Shown one piece after another: positions 10,421-20,392 of a stretch of DNA of 64,000 nucleotides. A program made the translations under genes and the position numbers. The notes below the pieces were generated by a model. That model ran no database searches and was not told the origin of the DNA. It saw only the letters and a program-made list of their open reading frames with translations. The DNA is from Lucinisca nassula (taxonomy: Eukaryota > Mollusca > Bivalvia > Lucinida > Lucinidae), in the NCBI GenBank assembly GCA_963580285.1, contig OY757011.1, positions 198,541,644 to 198,605,643 of the forward strand, written 5' to 3'. Position 1 is the stretch's first letter; the number at the start of each line of letters is the position of its first letter.

Positions 10421-10703
10421 CATTACGAAAACCCACCTATACAAATACACTGTAAATTTTACCGCCGTAAAAATGAAAAAATTAAGATGAAAAAGTGTGA
10501 TTTTTTTTTCTTATTTCTGCTCAAATATAGACGTGTACCACGTTAGAACCGCCTAATCGAGGCGGTTCTAACGAGTACCCACAATCTATATATTTGAGAG
10601 CACAAATAAGAGAAAAAAGTTTACCCCCTGTATATACTCCCCAGTTTTACCATATAAAAGTGGGGTTCAAGGGGGTCAAATAATATAGGCGTGTTGCGTG
10701 ATG
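10421..10703. mobile_element. HP-MITE (HP-1)
   Basis: Left end CATTACGAAAACCCACCTAT, core GAACCGCCTAATCGAGGCGG, right end TATAGGCGTGTTGCGTGATG. Confidence 0.9.
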
Positions 10704-10969
10704 TATACTCAAGTATGAACAAATTGTGGAAATATCGAATACTGTTGTCTGTTATGCAAGATAACGTATATTTTTGCCTAAGTACAGTGCAGTGTCTTTA
10801 TAACATTATCCACACAGGGTGCAATGTTGTAAGGAGACCATGCTATACTCAGGTCTATCTGTGTTTATCAGCCCTTTTTCTTAAATCACTGTAATAAATG
10901 TTTTTAATAGAGGGCCTCATGGAAGATTAGTTTAGTAACTAAATGTGTTACCCTCTCAAAATAAAGTCG

Positions 10970-10970
<1 letters not shown>
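10704..10970. other. Unassigned DNA
   Basis: No recognised feature. A 67-codon frame here has no visible domain. Confidence 0.4.
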
Positions 10971-10971
<1 letters not shown>

Positions 10972-11007
<36 letters not shown>

Positions 11008-11107
11008 GTTTTACGTCCTGCCAATAACTATGGAGACGGATTCTTGGTTTGAAGGCTCTTTCGAAAGTCTGGAGACTCCCGGAATCGAATGCAAGATAAC
11101 GCTGTCC
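10972..11107 (-). mobile_element. SINE-R copy with (ATT)n tail
   Basis: (ATT)n at 10972-11006 serves as the complemented tail, then TTTTACGTCCTGCCAATAAC, GGAGACGGATTC, CGAAAGTCTGGAGA and the partial B box GGAATCGAATGC. The tRNA-like 5' end is truncated. Confidence 0.75.
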
Positions 11108-11227
11108 TTATTGGCAGAATTCTGATCGTTTTAAGAGGAGAGTTTGTGGAATTGCAGGTATTAATGGCTTAAAATATTAATGCCCTGTACTTGTTAAAAT
11201 CGCCTCATAAGAGCAGTTCTAACGACA

Positions 11228-11511
11228 ACTACCATCACGAATGCACGCCTATATAATTATGACCCCCTTCAACCCAACTTTTATACAGGAATACTAGGGT
11301 TTACAGGGGTAAACCTTATTTTTCTCATTTCTGCTCAAAATATAGATTGTGCGTACTCGTTAGAACCGCCTCGATGAGGCGGTCCTAACGAGTACGCACA
11401 ATCTATATTTTGAGCAGAAATAAGAAAAATATCACAAATTTTCATCTAAAACATTTCGATTTTTCGGAGGTAAAATTTACAATGTATTTGTATAGGCCTG
11501 TTTTCGAAATG
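11228..11511. mobile_element. HP-MITE (HP-1), near-complete
   Basis: One of the best copies. It runs from CATCACGAATGCACGCCTAT to TATAGGCCTGTTTTCGAAATG. The core palindrome runs from TATTTTTCTCATTTCTGCTC through CCGCCTCGATGAGGCGG to its complement, over 100 nt with few mismatches. Confidence 0.95.
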
Positions 11512-11587
11512 TATTGTCTTTGAGCAGAAAAATGCAGGGGTGTTTACATCCTTAGTGTTGATACTTTCCCTGATGGACCATCCAGTA

Positions 11588-11799
11588 ACCCTTTTTGTAT
11601 CAAATGGAATCTTCCTCCTTATATATACCAGAGTCCATGTCCTAATTTAAGGGTAACAGGTTGTGTTTTTCTTCAAAATATATCTGGAAAATGGCTTAAC
11701 TTTTAGCAAATAGTGTAGGTCCTGATCAGACGTCTGATCTGGGCCTGCACTGTTTGCCAGGGTACCCGTTTTGGGGTTTCTGGTACGAAATGGGTTAAA
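11588..11799. mobile_element. PB-MITE
   Basis: Ends TAACCCTTTTTGTATCAAAT and GGTACGAAATGGGTTAA. The core has GGTCCTGATCAGACGTCTGA and TTTGCCAGGGTACC. Confidence 0.85.
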
Positions 11800-11817
11800 G
11801 AAATCAGACATTGCGGT

Positions 11818-11976
11818 AACAAACTCGCGTGCCATAGTACATTCTTTCATGTTGTCAAAACGATTATTTTCTGATAAAATTTGTAACATTTTCCTTATTA
11901 ATGTTCCAAACCTAGCTTGTGCGTGCTCGTTAGAACCGCCTCATTTCTAACGCTTACCTACAACCCAGGTCTTGGA
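11818..11976. mobile_element. HP-MITE (HP-2) left-half fragment
   Basis: AACAAACTCGCGTGCCATAG, ATTTTCTGATAAAATTTG, then CTCGTTAGAACCGCCTCATT and a short ACCCAGGTCTTGGA. It is truncated where an HP-1 copy begins. Confidence 0.75.
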
Positions 11977-12256
11977 CATTACGCAAACGCGCCTATACAA
12001 ATTCATTGCCACCTTTATCGCCGAAAAAATGAAAATTTTGTGATGAACAATTGTGAAATTTTTCTTATTTCTGCTCAAAATATAGGTTGTGGGCACTCGT
12101 TAGAACCGCCTCATTGAGGCGGTTCTAACGAGTACCCACAATCTATATTTTAGAGCAGAAATTAGAAAAATAAGGCATACCCCCGGAAACCCCAGTTTTT
12201 GTTATATAAAAGTGGGGTTCAAGGGGGTCAAAACTATATAGGCGTGTTTTCCTGAT
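11977..12256. mobile_element. HP-MITE (HP-1)
   Basis: Left end CATTACGCAAACGCGCCTAT, perfect core CCGCCTCATTGAGGCGG flanked by CTCGTTAGAA and its complement, right end TATAGGCGTGTTTTCCTGATG. Confidence 0.95.
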
Positions 12257-12352
12257 GGAGCAGAAAATATTGTGAAACCCTCTCAACCCAACTTGTCTCC
12301 AAATGAAGTGTGATTTTGAGGTTTGTTCATTACACGGACCTGTTAACTTGAT
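12257..12352. mobile_element. HP-MITE (HP-2) right-end fragment
   Basis: GAGCAGAAAATATTGTG, decayed arm, and the terminus GTTCATTACACGGACCTGTT. Confidence 0.55.
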
Positions 12353-12389
12353 CTACCTTTTCATGGGAAGAGACATTAAAAACAAAACG

Positions 12390-12699
12390 ACCCCGCCTAT
12401 CGGGGCTTGAAGAAATAGATTGGGCTGCATGATGTTTCCAAGCAGAGCTGAAACCGACCGCACATGAGTACTGGTAAGCTACTTAGAGGTTCTGAACCTG
12501 CCCAGGAAAAGTGGTGCGACTCGGACCGTCCATGCCTATAAACCCTGTTGGTTTCATTGGGTGGCAGGGCTTGAGATGTCATTTCATATCAATGTCGGGT
12601 AAGAGTCCCACATAAAATTGGAAGCAACGTCTTCAAAATGACCTATACAGTGTTGACGGGGACATTAACCTCAAATCAAACAAACAAATAAAACAAAAA
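12390..12699 (+). mobile_element. SINE-B copy, full length
   Basis: Head GACCCCGCCTATCGGGGCTT, body with GCACATGAGTACTGGTAAGC and TTGAGATGTCATTTCATATC, tail GGGGACATTAACCTCAAATC then CAAACAAATAAAAC. Confidence 0.9.
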
Positions 12700-13501
12700 T
12701 ATAGCGCAGTGTCACAGGAGTCGAATTATACCCGGCAGTAGATACGAATAAAATGCATTGCTCAAGTTTCGGTTTATTCATTTTAAACGATTATTTTATC
12801 ACCGCGCTCGTACTTGTAAATTATTGCATTGGTCACGTACATCACACCGTACAACCGGCTGCGTCGAAGACAGATTACTGTCTCTAAGACAGATCGCGGA
12901 AAACGTTCCATAGAAAGGGTAGGTGAAGTTTTTTGTTTGTATAAATCGAGAAGGCAATCTGTTGACTTTTGCTGCTATTGGAGAAGAAACTAAATGCCTG
13001 GAGATACCGCAGCAAAATTCTGACTATATTTCAAAGCCAGAAAAAAGTTTTCCAGTTCGTTGAAAAATATTTTTATCGAAAATTTTATGAATTTTTGTTT
13101 TCGGCGTCAAGTATACGTCTATGGAACAAAATATGTTACATTCACTTACTCATGCTAAAACTACGATTATTCAGCAGCATTTCTGCCAAATTGGACCGTA
13201 TAATTCGGTTAAATAAACAAACTAAGCCTCCCTAAAGAGATCAGGTGTCCAAAAAAATGCTGTCTCTAACTACAGACTGTTTTTTATACGACTGTCCACA
13301 AACACAGATCAGAGATTTCGAAGGCTAACATTGATGACAGATCAGAATTTCGGTTACATCTTCAATAAAGACGAATTCTGGATGACTTAACACCGGCAAC
13401 TTCGGTGGAAGCTTGTAATAATGCTGCAATTGAGTAACATAGAGGCTGCTCTATAATTTTTTATATTTCCTGTCAACACACAAATTGTGCAATAAGTAGA
13501 A

Positions 13502-13671
13502 GCCTCCGTGGTGTAGTGGTTATGCTTCTTGCCTTGTGAACCAGGATTCGTGGGATCGATCCCGGGCTTCTCCAGACTTTCGGATGTGTCTTTAAACCGT
13601 GGTCCCGTCTCCTTAGGTGACCTTAGCTGTTAGTGAGACGTACAACTCTCTCTCTCTCTTTCTCTCTCTTG
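13502..13671 (+). mobile_element. SINE-R, tRNA-derived, full length
   Basis: tRNA-like head with A box GTGGTGTAGTGGTTATG and B box GTGGGATCGATCCCGG. Body CCAGACTTTCGGATG, TTTAAACCGTGGTCCCG, CCTTAGCTGTTAGTGAGACG, then a TCTC-rich tail. It resembles the RUDI-type tRNA SINEs known in bivalves; this is a resemblance from memory, not aligned. Confidence 0.85.
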
Positions 13672-13891
13672 TGCAATCAGTAAACATATGAGGCGTTATT
13701 TGTTTAATTTTCTTCTGCCTTGACTTACCTAGATGTCTCACGGCTCAGTGATTTCTGTGTTGTAATTTGTTTGTTTATAACAACACTACGCTGATTGAAC
13801 CTTTAACATGAACTGTAAACAGTCAACTGAACAGGAATTCAGATCCCAACATTCAAGATCCAAACTGTCCTAAAAGTCTATGGAGGTGAAT

Positions 13892-14183
13892 GGTTGATTT
13901 GAGGTTTAATGCCCCCATCAACACTGTAAAGGTCATTTTGGAGGCGTTGCTTCCAATTTTGTGGGACTTTTACCCGACATTGTGATGAAATGACATCTCA
14001 AGCCCTGTCGCCCAAAGAAACCAATAGGGTTAATTAGCATGGACGGTCCGCCTCGCACCGCGGTTCCTGGACAGGCTTAAATCCTCTAAGCGGTTTACCA
14101 GTTCTAGTGCGCGGGACGGATTCAGCTCTGCGTGGAAGCATCATGCAGCCCATATATTTCTTCAAGCCCCTATGGGCGGGGGC
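13892..14183 (-). mobile_element. SINE-B inserted in the left arm only
   Basis: Complemented tail TTGATTTGAGGTTTAATG to head CCCTATGGGCGGGGGC. The equivalent place in the right arm (about 16325) lacks it, so it inserted after the arms were formed or was lost from the other arm. Confidence 0.9.
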
Positions 14184-14382
14184 GACACTCTGTGTTGTAA
14201 TTAGTTAGGAATTCGATATTGAAAGTAAATAGCTGACGTTCGTGCGAATATCTGGTTGTGCCATTTTTTAACATCAAACGCCAAGGTTGCACAATGCAAT
14301 AATAATCATTAAATAGGTCGTTATGCAAACGCTGCAGAGGCGACCATGTACAACAAGATGGTACGTGCGTCTGTTTTAACCA

Positions 14383-14742
14383 ATACAGTACCAGAAACCC
14401 CTAAAGAGGTACCTTTCCAAACAGTGCAGGCCCAGATCAGACACTTCAGAATGCAAACGGTGCAGAGGCGACCATGTACAACAAGATTGTACGTGCGTCT
14501 GTGTTAACCAATTCAGTACCAGAAACCCCTAAAGAGGTACCTTTGCAAACAGTGCAGGCCCAAATCAGACACTTCAGAATGCAGTAATGCGGCGTCTGAT
14601 CAGGGCCTACACTGTTTGTAAAAAAGCTGAACCATTTTCTGAATAAATTCTGAAGAATACACAGCCTGACACCCCTAAATATCGAAATGGACTCCTGCCA
14701 TATATAAGGTGGAAGATTCCATTTGGTACAAAAAGGGTTAAC
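14383..14742. mobile_element. PB-MITE with internal tandem duplication
   Basis: TTAACCAAT(A/T)CAGTACCAG occurs twice, 125 bp apart, before the single right end TTTGGTACAAAAAGGGTTAA. Core: GCGGCGTCTGATCAGGGCCT. Confidence 0.85.
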
Positions 14743-14826
14743 TTTAATTCACTCGGCGCCGCTTGTGGGTTATATTCCCGTACAAGACAAGAGCCATAAT
14801 CTGAGTAACACTGAGGCTGTGGTTCT

Positions 14827-15101
14827 CATCACGTTAAGTCCGTGTAATGAACACCCCTCTACAACTTGCTTATATAGAGAAAACCTTTGTTTACAGGGGG
14901 ACACATTCTTTTTCTTTTTTCTGTTTAAAGACATAGGTTTTGGGTTCTCGTCATACCTTCTCAATGCAACAGTCCTCACGAGCACCCTCAACATATATTT
15001 GGAGTATTGAAAAGAAAAATATCACACTTTTTCACCAGAATATACCGTTTTGGAGGTATGAAAAGAAAGCACCATATCACATGGCTGTGTTATAGTAATG
15101 T
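14827..15101. mobile_element. HP-MITE (HP-2), diverged, in the inverted-repeat spacer
   Basis: Left end CATCACGTTAAGTCCGTGTA, GACATAGGTTTTGGGTTCTC, right end ACATGGCTGTGTTATAGTAATG. The core palindrome is heavily mutated. Confidence 0.8.
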
Positions 15102-15322
15102 GATCTGTTTGTGTAGCTTTGCAGTTTAGTTTAGCACTTGTTATGTGAAGTGCTCCATGTGAGTGTGGCTGATTCAAATAATGTACTACTTTCCTCTATA
15201 TTTGGCATTAGGACTTTTGTTTTACGCTTCATTAAAATGAAAAAACAAAATCTACAAGTTGGTCCGTGTTTGACTGGAAAAACTTCTTTAGTATGATTAT
15301 ACATGATGATAGTATTAGGTTT
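15102..15322. other. Unassigned spacer DNA
   Basis: No recognised feature. Confidence 0.4.
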
Positions 15323-15734
15323 TGGTTTGTTTGATTTGAGGTTTAACGTCCCCGTCAACACTGTATAGGTCATTTTGGAGACATTGCTTCCAGTCTTGTG
15401 GGACTTTTACCCGACATTGAGATGAAATGACATCTCAAGTCCAGTCGCCCAATGAAACCAGTTGGGTTTATGAGCATGGACGGTCCGATTTGCACCGCTT
15501 TGCCTTGGCAGGCTTAGGTCCTCAAAGCGGTTTTGCAGTGAGTGAGTGAGTGAGTTTTTGTTTTACGTCCCACCAACAGCTAAGGTCATACGGAGACGGG
15601 ACCTCGGTTTAAAGACTCATCCGAAAGTCTGGACGGTTTACCAGTACTCGTGTGCGGTCGGTTTCAGCTCTGCGTGGAAGCATTATGCAGCCCATTTATT
15701 TCTTCGAGCTCCGATGGGCAGGGGCACTTGCGCG
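15323..15734 (-). mobile_element. SINE-B interrupted by SINE-R
   Basis: The SINE-B body is read from GTTTGATTTGAGGTTTAACG up to CAAAGCGGTTT, then resumes at CGGTTTACCAGTACTCGTGT. The break is a SINE-R insertion flanked by CGGTTT on both sides. Confidence 0.9.
15535..15632 (-). mobile_element. SINE-R, 5'-truncated, nested in SINE-B
   Basis: (GTGA)n tail, TTTTGTTTTACGTCCCACCA, GGAGACGGGACCTCGG, CCGAAAGTCTGGA. The repeated CGGTTT on each side is the target site duplication. Confidence 0.85.
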
Positions 15735-15852
15735 TGCGTGCGTGCGTGCGCGCGCGTGCATGTGTGTGTGTGTTCCACCAACAGCTAAAGTCATACGGTT
15801 TAAGGACTCAGCCGAAAGTCTGGACATAAAGAAAACACGCCTATAAAAATAC
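15735..15852 (-). repeat. (GT/GC)n run, SINE-R scrap and HP-MITE end
   Basis: A CG/TG-alternating run (15735-15770) is followed by a SINE-R scrap (TTCCACCAACAGCTAAAG ... CCGAAAGTCTGGAC). Then comes an isolated HP-1 left end, AAGAAAACACGCCTATAAAA, that abuts the right arm of the inverted repeat. Confidence 0.7.
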
Positions 15853-15887
15853 AATATAACCCACAAGCGGCGCCGAGTGAATTAAAG

Positions 15888-16127
15888 TTGACCCTTTTTG
15901 TACCAAATGGAATCTTCCACCTTATATATGGCAGGAGTCCATTTCGATATTTAGGGGTGTCGGGCTGTGTTTTCTTATAATTTACTCAGAAAATGGTTCA
16001 GCTTTTTACAAACAGTATAGGTCCTGATCAGACGCCGCATTACCGCATTCTGAAGTGTCTGATCTGGGGATGCACTGTTTGCAAAGGTACCTCTTTAGGG
16101 GTTTCTGGTACTGAATTGGTTAATACA
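15888..16127. mobile_element. PB-MITE (right-arm copy)
   Basis: Left end GACCCTTTTTGTACCAAATG, right end TTCTGGTACTGAATTGGTTAA. It is in the same relative place as the left-arm copy but without that copy's tandem duplication. Confidence 0.85.
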
Positions 16128-16424
16128 GACCCACGTATCATCTTGTTGTACATGGTCGCCTCTGCACCATTTGCAAAACGACCTATTTAAGGTTCATTAT
16201 TGCATTGTGCAACCTTGTTCGTGCAATAAAAATACATGGCGTTTGATGGTAAAAAAATGGCACAACCAGATTTTCGCACGAACGTCAGCTGTTTACTTTC
16301 AATATCAAATTCCTAACTAATTATAACACAGAGATCGCTGAGTCTGTGACATCTAGAAAAGAAAAGGTACAGGCAGAAGAAAATTAAACAAATAACGCCT
16401 TAGATAATCACTGATTGCACAAGA

Positions 16425-16594
16425 GAGTGAGAGAGAAAGAGCGAGAGAGTTGTACGTCTCACTAACAGCTAAGGTCACCTAAGAAGACGGAACCTCCGTT
16501 TAAAGACACCTCCGAAAGTCTTGAGAAGCCCGGGATCGATCACGCGAATCCTGGTTTACAAGGCAAGAAGCATAACCACTACACCACGGAGGCT
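16425..16594 (-). mobile_element. SINE-R (right-arm copy)
   Basis: Mirror of 13502-13671 with the complemented B box CCCGGGATCGATCACG and A box CATAACCACTACACCACGG. It predates formation of the inverted repeat. Confidence 0.85.
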
Positions 16595-17396
16595 TCTACT
16601 GATTGCACAATTTGTGTGTTGACAGGAAATATAAATGATTATAGAGCAGCCTCTATGTTACTCAATTGCAGCATTATTACAAGTAATACCTTCGAGCTGG
16701 CATGAAATAGCTTCCACCGAAGTTGCCGGTGTTAAGTCATCCAGAATTCGTCTTTATTCAAGATGTAACCGAAATTCTGATCTGTCATCAATGTTAGTCT
16801 TCGAAATCTCTGATCTGTGTTTGTGGACAGTCGTATAAAAAACAATCTGTAGTTAGGGACAGCATTTTTTCGGACACCTGGTCTCTTTAGGGGGGCGTAG
16901 TTTGTTTATTTAACCGAATTATACGGTCCAATTTGGCAGAAATGCTGCTGAATAATCGTAGTTTTAGCATGAGTAAGTGAATGTAACATATTTTGTTCCG
17001 AAGACGTACACTTGACGCCGAAAACAAAAATTCATAAAATTTTCGATAAAAATATTTTTCAACGAACTGGAAAAGCCTTATCTGGCTTTGAAATATAGTC
17101 AGAATTTTGCTTCGGTATCTCCATGCATTTAGTTTCTTCTCCAATAGCAGCAAAAGTCAACAGATTGCCTTCTCGATTTATACAAACAAAAAACTTCACC
17201 TACCCTTTCAATGGATAGTTTTCCGCGATCTGTCTTAGAGACAGTAATCTGTCTTCGACGCAGCCGGTTGTACGGTGTGTACATTGCCCATACGATACAG
17301 AGGTAAATGGAAAAAAAAGCAAAAACAAAAACAAATGCAAATCAATTTTTAATGTATTAAATAAGAATTATGTGGTTGGGGCTTCATTAGGGTCAT

Positions 17397-17681
17397 ATCA
17401 TTACGGAAACACGCCTATACAAATACATTGCAACCTTTATCATTGAAAACATGAACATTTTATGATGAAAAAGTGTGATTTGTTTCTTATTTCTGCTCCA
17501 AATATAGATTGTGGGCACTCGTTAAAACCGCCTCATCGAGGCGGTTCTAACGAGTACCCACAATCTATATTTTAGAGCAGAAATAAGAAAAATAAGGTAT
17601 ACCCCCGGAAACCCCAGTTTTGCTATATGAAAGTGGGGTTCAAAGGGGTCAAAATTATATAGGCGTGTTTTCGTGATGCTG
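17397..17681. mobile_element. HP-MITE (HP-1), near-complete
   Basis: Left end TCATTACGGAAACACGCCTA, core CCGCCTCATCGAGGCGG with long arms, right end TATAGGCGTGTTTTCGTGATG. Confidence 0.95.
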
Positions 17682-17682
17682 A

Positions 17683-18010
17683 GATGTTCTGCCACGGAAG
17701 GTCAGGGGCCAGTTGTTCAAAGCATCGTTAGCTTAACGAGCTCGTTAGTGGTCATATTGTTAAACTTTCTAGCAAGCACAATATCGTAAATTTTGGTATT
17801 TTTGCTGAAAAAATGTGAAAAGCTGCTCACATTTTTCAGCAAAATTTTTAGCATATTTGCCATATTTAGTGATCAAAGTTTTAACGATACGTTAACTAAC
17901 GGCGTCGTTAGTTTTGAACAACTGGCCCCAGATCGTTTACATGTATCTTCGGTACTCCGGTTTTCGCCCACCTCTGTTTTAACGATCGGCTCGAAATAAC
18001 CTTGTCCGTA
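17683..18010 (+). mobile_element. SINE-D split by another MITE
   Basis: TTCTGCCACGGAAGGTCAGG stops at 17703 and the SINE-D body resumes after the MITE with TCGGTACTCCGGTTTTCGCC and TTAACGATCGGCTCGA. Confidence 0.75.
17704..17928. mobile_element. MITE with GGGGCCAGTTGTTCAAA ends
   Basis: It opens GGGGCCAGTTGTTCAAA and closes TTTTGAACAACTGGCCCC. The sub-terminal parts (GTTAGCTTAACGAGCTCGTT and CGTTAACTAACGGCGTCGTT) are also roughly inverted. No target duplication is certain. A lone GGGGCCAGTTGTTCAAA at about 956 shows a second partial copy. Confidence 0.8.
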
Positions 18011-18096
18011 AAGCTAACACCAATTAACACTTAAAGAATGACATAAATAAAAATAAGAATTATTAATCGCAGTTTTGTCATCGATTTCGAACCTAT

Positions 18097-18320
18097 CCCT
18101 TATCCTGCTGTTCTTCAAAATCCCTACCTTTGCAAACAGTGTAGATCCAGATCAGATGGCTACTGAAGAAGTTGACCTCCAAGCGTTTACCAGGACTCGT
18201 GTGCGGTCGGTCAGCTCTGCGTGGAAGCATCATGCAGACCATCGATTTCTTCAAGCCCCGATGAGCTGGGGCTGTTAAATGGTGTTGACAGGGACGTTAA
18301 ATATCAACACAAGCAAATGA
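18097..18320. repeat. Patchwork of PB-MITE and SINE-B pieces
   Basis: 18097-18172 is one half of the CCCTTGTCCTGCT-type PB-MITE. 18185-18272 is the head half of SINE-B on the minus strand (CATGCAGACCATC to CCGATGAGC). 18273-18320 is a SINE-B tail on the plus strand (GTGTTGACAGGGACGTTAAA). Two SINE-B pieces in opposite orientation indicate rearrangement. Confidence 0.65.
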
Positions 18321-18471
18321 ATTTCATTAATTCTCTGCTGTCATTAAAGTAATACACACACAAACACAAGGAGTCGCGTGCACATTCACGCACATAAAAA
18401 AGAGTATATTCTTTAACAGTTCAACGAGTCGGGTTTCAACACGACAACAGCTGGCTTAACCCATTTAACAT

Positions 18472-18738
18472 TACGCAAACACGCCTATACCTTTATCGCC
18501 GAAAAAATGGACATTTTGTGCTGAAAAACTGTGATATTTTTCTTATTTCTGCTCCAAATATAGATTGTGGGCACTCGTTAGAACCGCCTCATCGAGGCGG
18601 TTCTAACGAGTACCCACAATCTATATTTTAGAGCAGAAATAAGAAAAATAAGGTATACCCCCCCCGGAAAACCCGGTTTTTCTTTATAAAAGAGGGGTTC
18701 AAGGGGGTAAAAATTATTTTGGCGTGTTTTCGTGATGA
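18472..18738. mobile_element. HP-MITE (HP-1)
   Basis: Left end CATTACGCAAACACGCCTAT, core CCGCCTCATCGAGGCGG, right end GGCGTGTTTTCGTGATG. It is similar to the copy at 17397. Confidence 0.9.
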
Positions 18739-19029
18739 GCCCGCCTTTCGGGGCTTGGAGAAATAGATTGGCCTGCACGCTGCTTCCAAGAGCTGAAAAC
18801 AACCGCACATGAGTGTTGGTAAATCGCAAAGGAGGTCTAAGCCTGTCCAGGCAAAGTGGTTCGAGTTAATGCATATTCGCATATAAACCCTATTGGTTTC
18901 ATTGGGTGACAGGGCTTGAGAAGTCATATCATCTCAGTGTCGGGTAAAAATCCTACAAAATTGGAAGCTACGTTTCAAAAATGACAAAGTGTTGACAGGG
19001 ACGTTAAATCTAAACTCAAACAAAGCAAC
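18739..19029 (+). mobile_element. SINE-B abutting an HP-MITE
   Basis: Head GCCCGCCTTTCGGGGCTTGG follows the HP-1 end with no gap. Tail GACAGGGACGTTAAATCTAA then ACTCAAACAAAG. Confidence 0.9.
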
Positions 19030-19062
19030 CCCCGTATAAGCGCAGCATCTCAAAAAGTGACG

Positions 19063-19130
19063 CCGACAATGTAAGCCCAGATGAGACGCCGTAGAACGCG
19101 GCGTCTGATCAGTGTCTTTACTGTTTTGCT
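19063..19130. mobile_element. PB-MITE core fragment
   Basis: GTAAGCCCAGATGAGACGCC, GAACGCGGCGTCTGATCAG, TTTACTGTTTTGC. Confidence 0.6.
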
Positions 19131-19196
19131 AAAAGTCCAGGAATTCTTTTAACATGTATAGCAAATAACCCAAACAAGATGCCCCAACAATTGGAA

Positions 19197-19468
19197 AGCC
19201 ATTACGTGAACAAGTCCGTGCAACATAGTGCATTTTTCATTTCTCCAAATGGCTACTTTTCTGATGGAAACCCTTGATATTTTTTATACTGCAAACATAG
19301 GTTGTGGGAGCTCGTTAGAACCGCCTCATTGAGCGGTTCTAACGCGGACCCATAACTTATGTGTTTGAGCAGAAATAAGCAAAATAATGTATACCCCATA
19401 AACCCCAGTTTTCTCAATATAAAGTGGGGTGTAGACGGGTGTTAATTTTATGGACTTGTTCGCGTGAT
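19197..19468. mobile_element. HP-MITE (HP-2)
   Basis: CAAGTCCGTGCAACATAGTG, AAATGGCTACTTTTCTGATG, core CCGCCTCATTGAGCGG with one arm shortened, right end TGGACTTGTTCGCGTGATG. Confidence 0.9.
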
Positions 19469-19740
19469 GGCCGAGGTGAGGACGATTGTATGTAACAAAC
19501 ATGGGTTTAGCTTAATAATATCTTAGATATTCTATGGGGTTTATCACCAAATATTTTGTTTACTTCCTACTGTGGCCTTGCCTTCAAGATCTTTTGTAAA
19601 TATATTTATGTTGTTTTGAGCTGAGGATTTGCATCTTCCTGAATAGATAACCATTGATATGCGTGCATACCAACCGTGGTGGTTTTCATAACATTGTAAT
19701 CATGGCGAGGCACGTGACTTGGAATTTATTAAATATGTAA
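19469..19740. other. Unassigned DNA
   Basis: No recognised feature. Confidence 0.4.
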
Positions 19741-19764
19741 ATGTGTTTTTTTTTGTTTTTTTTT

Positions 19765-19849
19765 TAATTGAGGTTTAACGTCCCCGTCAACACTGTATAG
19801 GTCATTTTTGAGCTGTTGCTTCCAATTTTGTGGGACTTTTACCTCGCAT
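19765..19849 (-). mobile_element. SINE-B 3' fragment
   Basis: T-rich run then TTGAGGTTTAACGTCCCCGT to TTGTGGGACTTTTACC. It is truncated before the middle of the element. Confidence 0.8.
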
Positions 19850-20067
19850 CTGACTACATTTATCTGACCAGGATATCGAAAACTCTTACCAGGATCAACT
19901 CTGCTTGCACGGTATCAAATATTCAAGGCGGAAGAGGCTACTTAAACTCAGGGATGTAAGTGTGGTCATAGTGACGAAATGAAAGTTCCACTCTAGATAT
20001 ACATGTAGATCCGTTTCCAGTAAAAGGTGTGTTTGTTTTACTTCAACCATTAATTTGTATTGAATGG

Positions 20068-20165
20068 CTATTGACAAACGTTTGTCAATAGCGAATATAC
20101 GTTAAAATGGCCTTTGACAAACGTTTGTCAATAGCGATTCCATGTTAAATAACTATTGACAAGCG
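20068..20165. repeat. Repeated perfect palindromes
   Basis: 20068-20091 is a perfect 24-bp palindrome whose halves are CTATTGACAAAC and GTTTGTCAATAG. A second copy with one change lies at 20112-20134 and a half copy at 20153-20165. Spacing is about 43 bp. Confidence 0.85.
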
Positions 20166-20392
20166 TAGTACATGCAATACGTAGAGGACTTACAGGTAGA
20201 TTGCTTATAACATTTTTGTACGTATTTAAAGCGTTTGTCTACATTTTAGCACGTTTACTACGTGTTTTGCTATACGAGTACGCTACGTATATCGAAATGT
20301 CATGTTTTGTTTTGAATATACCAAAACAAACTAAGCAGCCATATATTGCCGTATGTAATGGGTTTTCGCTATGTTTTACTAAGTGTTTCGCT

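Larger units (their letters stand above)
12836..14776 (+). repeat. Left arm of large inverted repeat
   Basis: From CACACCGTACAACCGGCTGC to CGGCGCCGCTTGTGGGTTAT this arm is matched in reverse at 15853-17285. It carries an 88-codon frame (12969-13235) that also exists in the other arm, a SINE-R and a PB-MITE. Compared with the right arm it has extra DNA at about 13765-14195, holding a SINE-B, and a tandem duplication of about 125 bp at 14336-14585. Confidence 0.9.
15853..17285 (-). repeat. Right arm of large inverted repeat
   Basis: Reverse complement of 12836-14776 minus the later insertions. It holds the same PB-MITE (15888-16127), SINE-R (16425-16594) and 88-codon frame (17153-16887, minus). 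The two 88-residue frames differ at six residues, all replacements, which gives no sign of selection for a protein. Confidence 0.9.

Noticed and set aside
12969..13235. 88-codon frame in the inverted repeat as a gene
   Set aside because: The second copy differs only by replacements, with no domain and no splice or promoter context.
13502..13575. tRNA gene
   Set aside because: A and B boxes are present but the sequence continues into SINE-R body, and truncated copies occur elsewhere in the window.
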